Positions 27,312 to 35,124 of a stretch of 64,000 nucleotides of DNA are shown here, one piece after another; position 1 is the stretch's first letter; each line of letters opens with the position of its first letter. Origin of the DNA: Mycobacterium senriense (GTDB lineage: Bacteria; Actinomycetota; Actinomycetes; Mycobacteriales; Mycobacteriaceae); assembly GCF_019668465.1 (NCBI RefSeq), contig NZ_AP024828.1:1302001-1366000 (forward strand), given 5' to 3'. Both the position numbers and the translations under genes were made by a program. The notes under the pieces are model-generated. The model worked only from the letters and a program-made list of their open reading frames with translations, made no database searches and was not told the origin of the DNA.

Positions 27312-28348
27312 TGCGGCGTGCACCTACCCGTCGGCTGCTGGAACAGCCGGACCGTGCGGACCGGGCCACCGGCCTGCAAACCGTTGATCTTCAGGGTGAT
27401 GTCGCAGGCGTAGAAGTTCACGAAGTCCCCGTAGGACCCGATGGCGCGCCCAATCATGTTCAACGCGGTCGGCACCTTCTTGAGGTAGTCCTGCAGTTGG
27501 TCTTGCTGGTCGATCAGCGGCTGCTGCACCGCGTCCAGGTAGTTGATCGTCTTGTGCAGCAGCCCGCGGTCCTCGGCCAGCAGATCAGCCACCGTCCCGG
27601 CGGCATTGCTGATGTGCGCGACGCCACCGGCCAGCTGGTCACGGTGGTTGTTGAGGCCGGTGATCAGCACTTCGAGATTGTTGATGGTGTCGTCGAACTG
27701 CTGGCGGTGCCGGACGGTCGTGTCCAGCACGATGTTCAGGTTCTTGATCACCTCGCCGATCGCTTGGTCGCGCTCACCGAGCTGGCTGGTCAGTTGCGCG
27801 GTGTTGTCGAGGATGTCGTTGATGGTGCCGCCCTGCCCCTGGAAGACGGTGACCAGCGAGCTCGCGATGGTGTTGACCTTTTGCGGGTCAAGCGCCCGGA
27901 ACAGCGGCTTGAACCCACCGATCAGCGCATCGAGGTCGAGCGCCGGCTGGGTGCGTGCCACCGGGATGAACCCGTTGGGCGGCAGGACCTTGTCGGCGCC
28001 TTCGCCTTGACCGCGCTTGAGCTCCAGGTAGCGGTTACCGATCAGGTCGAGGTAGCGGATCTGGGCGGTCGTCGACTGGTACAGCTGGATCGAGCGGTCG
28101 ACGTTGAATTTCACCCGTGCCCGCTTGCCGCCGTCGGCCAGCTCCACCTCGTCGACCTTGCCGACCTCGACCCCGGAGGCGCGGACGAACTGGCCCGCGC
28201 GCAGGCCGCTCACGTTGGTGAACTCCGCCGTGTACCCGTTGGTGCGGTCGAAGCGCATCTGACCGAACACCACGATGATCATCACGGTGAAGATCAGCAG
28301 CACCACCGAGAAGATGCCGAGTTTGACGAGGGTTCCGGTGTTTTTCAT
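27308..28348 (-). CDS. mce1B: Mce1B, MCE-family lipid transport protein
   Basis: This 346-residue protein has exactly the Rv0170 length. An N-terminal transmembrane segment (LVKLGIFSVVLLIFTVMIIVVF) is followed by the MCE domain (YTAEFTNVSGLRAGQFVRASGVEVGKVDEV) and a helical domain. The short tail lacks the Pro-rich extension and has a conserved pair of cysteines (YACDITLK, TGRCTPQ). ATG 28348 overlaps the mce1A stop as ATGA (28345-28348). Confidence 0.95.
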   Translation of the reverse strand: MKNTGTLVKLGIFSVVLLIFTVMIIVVFGQMRFDRTNGYTAEFTNVSGLRAGQFVRASGVEVGKVDEVELADGGKRARVKFNVDRSIQLYQSTTAQIRYLDLIGNRYLELKRGQGEGADKVLPPNGFIPVARTQPALDLDALIGGFKPLFRALDPQKVNTIASSLVTVFQGQGGTINDILDNTAQLTSQLGERDQAIGEVIKNLNIVLDTTVRHRQQFDDTINNLEVLITGLNNHRDQLAGGVAHISNAAGTVADLLAEDRGLLHKTINYLDAVQQPLIDQQDQLQDYLKKVPTALNMIGRAIGSYGDFVNFYACDITLKINGLQAGGPVRTVRLFQQPTGRCTPQ

Positions 28349-29652
28349 GGGTTGATCGTGTTATCCCCTACCTGGCGGCCCCAGACGTACTCGATCGCAT
28401 ACGGCGATCCGGTGTCCAGGTGGTTGTACGGCGCGATGCTGTTGCCGGTGTCCATCACCAACTCCGGTGCGGGCCACAGGTCGTGGGTGATCTGCTGCCA
28501 GCATCCCGGCGCGCCGCCCGGGCCACCGCGCGCGTTCACCCGCGGCAGGTTCTCCGGATAGGTGTAGGGGTTCGGCGCGCCGCCGACCAGACCGGCCGCC
28601 CCGCCGAGGCCCAGCGTCAGCGCGGCGACGGCGACCAGCGACAGCGGGTTGGCGACCAACCCCAATCCCGACAGCGCCTGGGTGTGGGCGACCAGGGAGT
28701 AGCCGTTGCCGCCCAGGAAGGCGGCGGCCTTGGGCTCGATGTCGTGATAGTTGCGCACGGTGCAGAACAATTCGGGGCTGTAGGTGTCGAGCAGCTGCGC
28801 CGTCGGCACCAGGTCTTCGGCACCGCGCGCCAGGTACGGCCCGCCCTTGTTGAACAGCTCCGCGCCGGTGTTGCCGAACCCGGCCGCCGACAACAACGCC
28901 TGATCCAGATCCTTCTGCTGGGCATTGATGGTGCGCGAGGTGATCACCGCATTGTTCAAAAAGTCGAACAGATCCGGCGACGCGTTCGCATACGTATCGC
29001 CCAGCGCGGCCAACCGCTGAATGTCCTTGCGCGCCTGCGGCAGCTGCGGATTCACGTCATCGAGAAGCGTATTCGCGTTGGTGATCGACTGACCGAACTT
29101 CTCCCCCAGGCCGGACAGCGACTGCGCCGCCGCGCTCAACGTCAAATTCAGCTTGACCGGATCGACCTTCTCCGCGATCGACGTGATCGTCTGGAACAGC
29201 GTGTTGATCTCGGTGGTCACCGACCGCGCGTCGATCACCGTGTGCGTCGAGATCTTCTGCGGCGAGGGGTTGGCCGGCGTCGTCAACGACACATACTTAC
29301 CACCGAACACCGTCGTCGCCTTGATATCGGCGTTGACGTTGGACGGGATCAGCTTCAGGTACCGCGGATACACCTCGAGGATGAACTTCGCGGCCGGCTT
29401 GCCGTCGCGCACCGTCTCCGAAATCGACCCCACCCGGCCGATCTCCACCCCGTTGTAGGTCACCTTCGAACCCGGATCCATCACCAACCCGGCCCGCGCC
29501 GCCAGCATGGTCAGCCGCGTCTTTTCCGTGAAGGCACCCCGGAATTGCCCGTAGACGAGCGCCAGCGCGAGTGCGGCGACGACCAGCAGCGCCACCCCGG
29601 CCAGCTTGTACGGCGGGGTCCGCGGGGCGTTGATTTGTATCGGTCGGGACAT
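28345..29652 (-). CDS. mce1A: Mce1A, MCE-family lipid transport / cell-entry protein
   Basis: This 435-residue protein corresponds to Rv0169 (454 aa). The transmembrane segment is LAGVALLVVAALALALVYGQF. The MCE domain is LMDPGSKVTYNGVEIGRV-like (MLAARAGLVMDPGSKVTYNG). A helical domain follows, and the highly conserved end is GGAPNPYTYPENLPRV to YVWGRQVGDNTINP. It is shorter than H37Rv Mce1A by about 19 residues, lost from the hydrophobic Ala/Leu-rich stretch before GGAPNPYTYP. Mce1A is the founding 'mammalian cell entry' protein and a subunit of the fatty/mycolic acid importer. It lies 5 bp downstream of yrbE1B. Confidence 0.95.
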   Translation of the reverse strand: MSRPIQINAPRTPPYKLAGVALLVVAALALALVYGQFRGAFTEKTRLTMLAARAGLVMDPGSKVTYNGVEIGRVGSISETVRDGKPAAKFILEVYPRYLKLIPSNVNADIKATTVFGGKYVSLTTPANPSPQKISTHTVIDARSVTTEINTLFQTITSIAEKVDPVKLNLTLSAAAQSLSGLGEKFGQSITNANTLLDDVNPQLPQARKDIQRLAALGDTYANASPDLFDFLNNAVITSRTINAQQKDLDQALLSAAGFGNTGAELFNKGGPYLARGAEDLVPTAQLLDTYSPELFCTVRNYHDIEPKAAAFLGGNGYSLVAHTQALSGLGLVANPLSLVAVAALTLGLGGAAGLVGGAPNPYTYPENLPRVNARGGPGGAPGCWQQITHDLWPAPELVMDTGNSIAPYNHLDTGSPYAIEYVWGRQVGDNTINP

Positions 29653-29657
29653 GGCGT

Positions 29658-30527
29658 CTACACCGTCAGGGCGAAGTTCGGGTTGACGCCATAGAGCGCC
29701 AACGCGGCGGACAGCACGACAACCTGTACCGACACCAGCGAGAAACGCATCGACCGACCGACGGCCTCACCCACGCCGACCGGACCGCCGCCGGCGTGGT
29801 AGCCATAAAAGCAGTGCGTGATCATCACGACCGCGGTGATGAGGATGGCTTCCACGAACGACCAGAACACATCCTCGGGACGCAGGAACGTCCGGAAGTA
29901 GTGCTCGTAGGTACCGTTCGACTGCCCGTAGATCACCGTCGTGGTGATCTGTGGGGACAGGAACGTCATGATGATCGCCATGGAGTAGATCGGGATGATC
30001 ACGACCAGCCCGGCCATGATGCGGGTGGACGCCAAAAACGAAATCGACTTGATGCCCATCACTTCCAGGGCGTCGACCTCCTCGCTGATGCGCATGGCGC
30101 CCAGCTCCGCCGTGGCGCCGGCACCGACCGTGGCGGCCATGGCGATGCCGGTGACGACGGGCGCGGCGATGCGCACATTGATCAGCGCGGCGAAGAACCC
30201 GGTGAACGCCTCCACACCGATGTTGCCCAGCGAGGCGAAACCCTGGATGGCGACCAGCGAGCTACCGGACAACGTCACGAAGCCGACGATGGCGACGGTG
30301 CCACCGATGACCGCCATGGCGCCGGTGCCCATGCCGATCTGGGCGATCAGGCGCAGCGTCTCTTTGCGGTAGTTGCGCAGCGCGTGCGGGATGCTCCCGA
30401 CGGCGGTCGTGCCGAACCACGCCATCTGGCCGATGTCGTCGAGACCGCGGGACGCCGCGAGGCCGTAGCGGTTGAGGTTCTCTGCCGCCCGCGGAAAGCG
30501 GGCGCGAAAGACGGCGGATGTCGACAT
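29658..30527 (-). CDS. yrbE1B: YrbE1B, MlaE-type permease of the Mce1 transporter
   Basis: This 289-residue integral membrane protein is identical in length to Rv0168. It has six hydrophobic helices and the MlaE/YrbE signature region GAMRISEEVDALEVMGIKSISFLAS, which contains the conserved EQ/EE-loop thought to contact the ATPase. With YrbE1A it forms the inner-membrane channel of the Mce1 ABC-type lipid importer, powered by an MceG (Mkl) ATPase encoded elsewhere. It starts 1 bp after the yrbE1A stop. Confidence 0.95.
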   Translation of the reverse strand: MSTSAVFRARFPRAAENLNRYGLAASRGLDDIGQMAWFGTTAVGSIPHALRNYRKETLRLIAQIGMGTGAMAVIGGTVAIVGFVTLSGSSLVAIQGFASLGNIGVEAFTGFFAALINVRIAAPVVTGIAMAATVGAGATAELGAMRISEEVDALEVMGIKSISFLASTRIMAGLVVIIPIYSMAIIMTFLSPQITTTVIYGQSNGTYEHYFRTFLRPEDVFWSFVEAILITAVVMITHCFYGYHAGGGPVGVGEAVGRSMRFSLVSVQVVVLSAALALYGVNPNFALTV

Positions 30528-30528
30528 G

Positions 30529-31344
30529 TCAGTGCCCCGTCCCGAACCTCACGCCGATGGTCGTCAGCACCACGTTCACGGCGTAGAGCGCGACGACGCA
30601 GAGCACCACGGTCTCGTTGACCGCGGTGCCCAGGCCCTTGGAGCCGCCGCTCACGGTCAGGCCGCGATAGCAGCCGACCAGGCCGGCGATCAGGCCGAAC
30701 ACCGCGGCTTTGATTGTCGCGATGACAACCTCGGGCAGGCCGGTGATGGTGGTCAGGGTGGCCAGGTACGCACCGCCCGACACGTTCTGCAAGTAGACGC
30801 CGAACAGGTAGCCACCGACCAGGCCGACAGTGATCACCAGGCCGTTGAGCAACGTAGCGACCAGGGTCGCGGCGAGCACCCGGGGCACCACCAGGCGGTG
30901 AATCGGGTCGATCCCGAGCACCTCCATCGCGTCGATCTCCTCGCGGATGGTGCGAGCACCGAGGTCCGCGCAGATCGCCGTCGAGCCGGCGCCGGCGACC
31001 ACCAGCACCGTGGTCAGCGGGCCGAGCTGGGTGACGGCGCCGATTGCCGCGCCGGCACCGGAGAGGTCAGCGGCTCCGAACTGAGCGAGCAGCACGTTGA
31101 GCGTGAAGATCAGCAACACGGTCAACGGGATCGAGACAAAGACGGTGGGCAGGAATGCGACCCGCATGATGAACCAGCACTGCAGGATGAATTCGCCCCA
31201 CTGGAACGGCCGACGGAACAGCGCTCTCCCGGTCAGGACGCACATCCGGAAGAATCCCCCGACGAGGGTCAAGGGCGTCCGCGCTTGGTCACGCACATAG
31301 CTGACCAGGTAGGGGCCTTGCCGATTTGTCGACGTTGAAGTCAC
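30529..31344 (-). CDS. yrbE1A: YrbE1A, MlaE-type permease of the Mce1 transporter
   Basis: This 271-residue integral membrane protein (Rv0167 is 265 aa) carries the MlaE signature GARTIREEIDAMEVLGIDPIHRLVVPRVLA. The start is GTG 31344. The first seven residues (TSTSTNRQ region) are a little longer than in H37Rv. It forms the permease with YrbE1B. Upstream is a 293-bp gap to fadD5, unusually large inside this otherwise tightly packed operon. Confidence 0.94.
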   Translation of the reverse strand: MTSTSTNRQGPYLVSYVRDQARTPLTLVGGFFRMCVLTGRALFRRPFQWGEFILQCWFIMRVAFLPTVFVSIPLTVLLIFTLNVLLAQFGAADLSGAGAAIGAVTQLGPLTTVLVVAGAGSTAICADLGARTIREEIDAMEVLGIDPIHRLVVPRVLAATLVATLLNGLVITVGLVGGYLFGVYLQNVSGGAYLATLTTITGLPEVVIATIKAAVFGLIAGLVGCYRGLTVSGGSKGLGTAVNETVVLCVVALYAVNVVLTTIGVRFGTGH

Positions 31345-31637
31345 CGTTCCCCCCTCCGGCCGTCACCGCGCGCTCCCTGGCGTCGCGGCGGATCGTCTAG
31401 CACGCCTCGCCCCCTCACCGCTATGTAGCTGGGGGCGTCCCCACCTCGCCCCGGCTTGATGCCTGTGACCATCGGCTCCCTACTGGCAAGTAGTAACGGA
31501 GACCACAGGAATGTACCCGATGGCCAAGCACGTGTGAACCGCATCTGCACAATTAACCCTTCGCCAACAGCTGGCAAACGTTACAGGTCCCGTTAACTTT
31601 CCTTTCTGCTCTCAAAACCTCTTGCCCTAGAATGGAT
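31345..31637. other. fadD5-yrbE1A intergenic region, possible internal mce1 promoter
   Basis: No ORF of mycobacterial character is seen in these 293 bp. The half next to fadD5 (about 31540-31637) is AT-rich for this genome, with runs such as TTAACTTTCC and CTCAAAACC on the plus strand. In M. tuberculosis the equivalent gap carries a secondary promoter for yrbE1A onwards. A similar role here is inference. No clear -10/-35 pair or inverted repeat could be fixed by eye. Confidence 0.4.
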
Positions 31638-33242
31638 TTAGTCGATTTCTCCGACACCGTAGCGAACCCGTAGTTCAGTCTTGAGCACCTTCCCGGCCGG
31701 GTTGCGCGGCAACGCGTCTACGATCTCGAGCGCCTTGGGATGCTTGTACCGCGCCAGCCGCTCGGTCAGAAAATCGTCGAGCTCGTCGAGTCTTAAATTG
31801 TCGCCCGCGACAGCGGCGACCGCGATGGGCACCTCACCCCACTTGTCGTGGGCGCGGCCGATCACGGCGACCTCGACGATGCTGGGGTGGCCGGCGAGGA
31901 CGTTTTCCACCTCGGCGCAGTAGATGTTCTCGCCACCGGAGATGATCATGTCCTTCTTGCGGTCGACCACCCACACGTAGCCCTCCTCGTCCATGCGGAC
32001 GAGGTCGCCGGAATGGAACCAGCCGCCGGCGAACGCTTCCGCCGTGGCCTCCGGGTTGTTCCAGTAGCCGCTCATCAAAGTCGGTGCGCGGTAAACGATT
32101 TCGCCGACCTCGCCGATCGGCACGTCATTCATGTTTTCGTCGACGACGCGGGCGGCCACGGTGGGGATCACCTTGCCGACCGAGCCGCGCTTGCGGATGG
32201 CGTCTTCGCCCAGCAACATGCACGTGACCGGCGACATCTCCGTCTGGCCGAACGCGGCCAGGATCTGGGTGCCGGGGAATCTCGCCGACATCTCCCGCAG
32301 CAGCGCGTCGGGGGCCGGCGCGGCGCCCCACGAGATCACCCGCAACTTCAGGTCACGCGGGCGGGCGTGCTGTTCGGCGCAGACCGCCTGCCACTGGGCG
32401 GGCACCAGGAAGATGCCGGTGACTTTCTCGGCGGCAAGCACGTCGAGCAGCTGCCCTGGTTCGAACGCGCCCAGCGGGTAGATCACCGTCGGGATGCCGA
32501 GCAGCACCCCGGTCAGCAGGTTGCCGATGCCGGCGATGTGGAAGAACGGCACACCGATGAACCCGACGTCGTTGTTGATGTCGGCGCCGTTGGTGTACAG
32601 GCCGGTCATCGTCTGGCCGGTCAGGTTGGCATGGGTCAGCACGGCACCCTTCGACCGGCCGGTCGTGCCCGAGGTGTACATGATCAGCGCCGGCGAGTCG
32701 TTCGGGATGTCGACGGGCTGGTGCTCCTGCCCAGGCTCGTTGATCAGGTCCTCGTAGCCGAGCACGTGGTCGTCGGTCGAGCCGCCGGCCACCACGATGG
32801 TGCCCAGCAGCGACTCGATGTCGCGGACCCCGGCGGCCACCGGCGCCAGCACGGGCTCGGTGGCGATCACGCGGGCTTGGCAATCCTGGACCAGGAACGC
32901 GATTTCGGGCGGGGTGAGCCGGAAGTTCAGCGGGACCGCGATGGCGCCGAGCATGTTGACGGCCAGCACCGACTCGACGAACTCGGTGCGGTTGAGCATC
33001 AGGATCATGACCCGATCGCCGAAGCCGACACCCCGGCGGCTCAACGCGTCGGCCAGCGCCGCCACCCGGTCGCGCAGGTCACCCCACGTCAGGGTCTTGC
33101 CCAGGAACCGCAGCGCCGTCGCCTTCGGCTGCATCAGCGCGTGGCGCTCCAGCTGGTTCACCCAGTTCTGTCGCCGGGCCAGATACGGCTGCTCGTTCGC
33201 CTGTGTCGGATGGTTCGCCAATTGCGCGGTCAAGCCCAGCAC
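31638..33242 (-). CDS. fadD5: FadD5, fatty-acyl-CoA synthetase
   Basis: This 534-residue member of the ANL adenylating superfamily activates fatty acids as acyl-AMP and then acyl-CoA. Motifs are MYTSGTTGRSKGA (189-200), GQTEM, the YWNNPEATAEAF / GWFHSGDLVRMDEEG region with the ribose-binding Asp, DRKKDMIISGGENIY and the catalytic Lys in PAGKVLK. FadD5 (Rv0166, 554 aa) is the first gene of the mce1 operon and is proposed to recycle mycolic acids imported by Mce1. The GTG 33242 start follows GAAGGGAA; the N-terminus is about 20 residues shorter than H37Rv. It is divergent from mce1R. Confidence 0.93.
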   Translation of the reverse strand: MLGLTAQLANHPTQANEQPYLARRQNWVNQLERHALMQPKATALRFLGKTLTWGDLRDRVAALADALSRRGVGFGDRVMILMLNRTEFVESVLAVNMLGAIAVPLNFRLTPPEIAFLVQDCQARVIATEPVLAPVAAGVRDIESLLGTIVVAGGSTDDHVLGYEDLINEPGQEHQPVDIPNDSPALIMYTSGTTGRSKGAVLTHANLTGQTMTGLYTNGADINNDVGFIGVPFFHIAGIGNLLTGVLLGIPTVIYPLGAFEPGQLLDVLAAEKVTGIFLVPAQWQAVCAEQHARPRDLKLRVISWGAAPAPDALLREMSARFPGTQILAAFGQTEMSPVTCMLLGEDAIRKRGSVGKVIPTVAARVVDENMNDVPIGEVGEIVYRAPTLMSGYWNNPEATAEAFAGGWFHSGDLVRMDEEGYVWVVDRKKDMIISGGENIYCAEVENVLAGHPSIVEVAVIGRAHDKWGEVPIAVAAVAGDNLRLDELDDFLTERLARYKHPKALEIVDALPRNPAGKVLKTELRVRYGVGEID

Positions 33243-33298
33243 TTCCCTTCACTCGCGCACCGCTTGCGCCAGGTTGATATTTGATAAAACTTGGTGTT

Positions 33299-33311
33299 GT
33301 GTGGGTCACAC
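33299..33311. promoter_or_regulatory. Candidate Mce1R operator
   Basis: GTGTG-GGT-CACAC is a perfect 5-bp inverted repeat in the 174-bp divergent region between fadD5 and mce1R, 57 bp from the fadD5 start and about 106 bp from the mce1R start. The TTGATATTTGATAAAACTT stretch just before it is AT-rich and may hold promoter elements. Short palindromes like this are typical of FadR-type GntR operators. Binding by Mce1R is inferred. Confidence 0.45.
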
Positions 33312-33416
33312 TATGGCGTCGACGGTCTACTGACAAGTCCCCGTTTACGCCCGTCAAAACTTAAACCCCGTCCCGCCAAGCCCACGAAAGCCCTGGCAGC
33401 CCCCGTGAACGCACCC

Positions 33417-34097
33417 ATGTCAATGCAGCCGAGGAGTCGGCGGCCGCTACGCCGGGCGCAGTTGTCCGATGCGGTGGCCGGCCACCTGCGGGCGGCGATC
33501 ATGTCCGGCGCCCTGCGCCCAGGGACGTTCATCCGGTTGGACGAGACCGCGGCCGGGCTCGGGGTCAGCGTCACCCCGGTGCGCGAGGCCCTGCTGAAGC
33601 TGCGCGGCGAGGGCATGGTGCAGCTCGAACCGCACCGCGGCCACGTCGTGCTGCCGCTGACCCGGCAGGACATCGAGGACATCTTCTGGCTGCAGGCATC
33701 GATCGCCCGGGAGCTGGCGGCCGCAGCCACCGACCACATCACCGACGCCGAGATCGACGAGCTGGACCGGATCAACGACTCGTTGGCCGCGGCCGTGGGG
33801 TCCGGCGACGCCGAGACCATCGCAGGCATCGAGTTCGCGTTCCACCGCGTCTTCAACCAGGCGAGCGGCCGGATCAAGCTGGCCTGGTTCCTGCTCAACG
33901 CCGCGCGGTACATGCCGGTGCTGGTCTACGCCGCCGACCCGCAGTGGGGAGAGGCGGCGGTGGACAACCACCGCCAGCTGATCGCGGCGCTGCGCCGCCG
34001 CGACACCGCCGCGGTGATCGAGCACACCGTGTGGCAGTTCACCGACGCGGCCAACCGGCTGACCGAGATGCGCGACCGCACCGGGATCTTCGACTAG
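33417..34097 (+). CDS. mce1R: Mce1R, FadR-subfamily GntR repressor of mce1
   Basis: This 226-residue GntR-family regulator has a winged HTH (AVAGHLRAAIMSGALRPGTFIRLDETAAGLGVSVTPVREALLKL) and an alpha-helical FCD effector domain (metal-binding residues include Asp and His in the EFAFHRVFN and NHRQLIAAL segments). ATG 33417 is used; GTG 33405 and ATG 33423 are in-frame alternatives. In H37Rv Mce1R (Rv0165c) represses fadD5-mce1, probably sensing a fatty acid. It lies divergent to fadD5 with a candidate operator at 33299-33311. Its stop abuts the convergent Rv0164-like gene with no gap. Confidence 0.9.
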   Translation: MSMQPRSRRPLRRAQLSDAVAGHLRAAIMSGALRPGTFIRLDETAAGLGVSVTPVREALLKLRGEGMVQLEPHRGHVVLPLTRQDIEDIFWLQASIARELAAAATDHITDAEIDELDRINDSLAAAVGSGDAETIAGIEFAFHRVFNQASGRIKLAWFLLNAARYMPVLVYAADPQWGEAAVDNHRQLIAALRRRDTAAVIEHTVWQFTDAANRLTEMRDRTGIFD

Positions 34098-34538
34098 CTA
34101 GGTCGAAGCCAGCTGCTCGGCGCGCTGCTTGAGGCTTTCGGCCAGATGGTCGAGCACGTTGTTGAGGAGTTGCTTCACCATCGGCGCCGGAACCGGCATC
34201 GAGGTCTCGACATCTAAATCCACCGTCAAAAGGCTCGACGCCCCCATGGACACCACGCTGAACAACTGCTCCTGCTTGGTGAACAGGTCGCCCTGCTGCA
34301 GGACGGTCTGGATCTGGTTTTCGCCCGGGTAGTACACGGCCTGGATGAACATGCTCTGCATGCCCTGGTAATCGGTGTCGAGCCGCAGCTGACTGGGGCG
34401 CCCGTCGTCGTAGCGGGCAAGCACCCAGAGGCCCTTGATCTCCTCGTTCCACTGCGGGTAGGCCTCGAAGTCGCCGACGATCTTCATTATCAATGCGGCG
34501 TCGGCGTCCACCTCGACGGTCTTGCTCATGACTGGCAT
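34098..34538 (-). CDS. SRPBCC/START-like protein (Rv0164, TB18.5-like)
   Basis: This 146-residue polyketide-cyclase/START-fold protein begins with the typical KTVEVDADAALIMKIVGDFEAYPQWNEEIKG strand-helix pattern. It has a beta-sheet middle and a long C-terminal amphipathic helix (PMVKQLLNNVLDHLAESLKQRAE) that closes the hydrophobic pocket. It matches Rv0164 (TB18.5). The ligand is unknown; a lipid or polyketide is likely for this fold. ATG 34538 and the MSKT start four codons in are both possible. Confidence 0.87.
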   Translation of the reverse strand: MPVMSKTVEVDADAALIMKIVGDFEAYPQWNEEIKGLWVLARYDDGRPSQLRLDTDYQGMQSMFIQAVYYPGENQIQTVLQQGDLFTKQEQLFSVVSMGASSLLTVDLDVETSMPVPAPMVKQLLNNVLDHLAESLKQRAEQLAST

Positions 34539-34633
34539 GCGCGAAGCATAGCCGGGCCTGCGGCACGTCCAGGCGGCGCTGTCGCGGCCTCGTTCGGTGA
34601 CGAAAGCCCTGGTGCCAGGCCCCTATTGGGCGA

Positions 34634-35110
34634 CTATTGGTCCACGGTGGCAGTAGCCAGCAGCGCGCGGACGGCGTCGGGAATCGGGACGGACTTGCGG
34701 GTGACCCGGTCGACGTAGACGTGCACCCAGTGCCCAAGCGCGGTGACGGGTTGCGCCGTGCTTTCCGCTGGGTCGGTCCGGAACACGCCCAGCCGGTAGG
34801 TAACGCTGCTGCGGCCCAGCCGCGTGACGGCCAGGCCCACCATGAGGTCCTGCGGGAATTGCAGTTCGGAGAAGTAGCGGCATCCCGATTCGGCGACGAT
34901 GCCCAGGGCGGGCGTGGTGATCGGGTCCAGCCCGGTGCCGGTGTTGATCCAGGCGTTGATCGCGGTGTCGAACAGCTGGTAGTACACGGCGTTGTTGAGG
35001 TGGCCGAACATGTCGTTGTCGGCCCACCGGGTTCCGACCGGCCACAGCACCGGAAAGTCGCTGCTGGTCAGCCCGTCCGGTGCGGGCGGAACTACGGAAG
35101 CCGACGCCAT
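34634..35110 (-). CDS. Hotdog-fold acyl-CoA thioesterase, YbgC/4HBT type (Rv0163-like)
   Basis: This 158-residue single-hotdog protein carries the 4HBT thioesterase motif RWADNDMFGHLNNAVYYQLFDTAINAW, with the catalytic Asp in DNDMFGHLNN. It probably hydrolyses acyl-CoA or acyl-ACP thioesters. ATG 35110 (MASASVV) was chosen over 35134 because the longer form would overlap the divergent adhE1 start at 35125; H37Rv Rv0163 is 151 aa. Only 14 bp separate the two divergent start codons, so their promoters must overlap each other's coding regions or the transcripts are leaderless. Confidence 0.85.
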   Translation of the reverse strand: MASASVVPPAPDGLTSSDFPVLWPVGTRWADNDMFGHLNNAVYYQLFDTAINAWINTGTGLDPITTPALGIVAESGCRYFSELQFPQDLMVGLAVTRLGRSSVTYRLGVFRTDPAESTAQPVTALGHWVHVYVDRVTRKSVPIPDAVRALLATATVDQ

Positions 35111-35124
35111 GGTTGTATTCCAAC

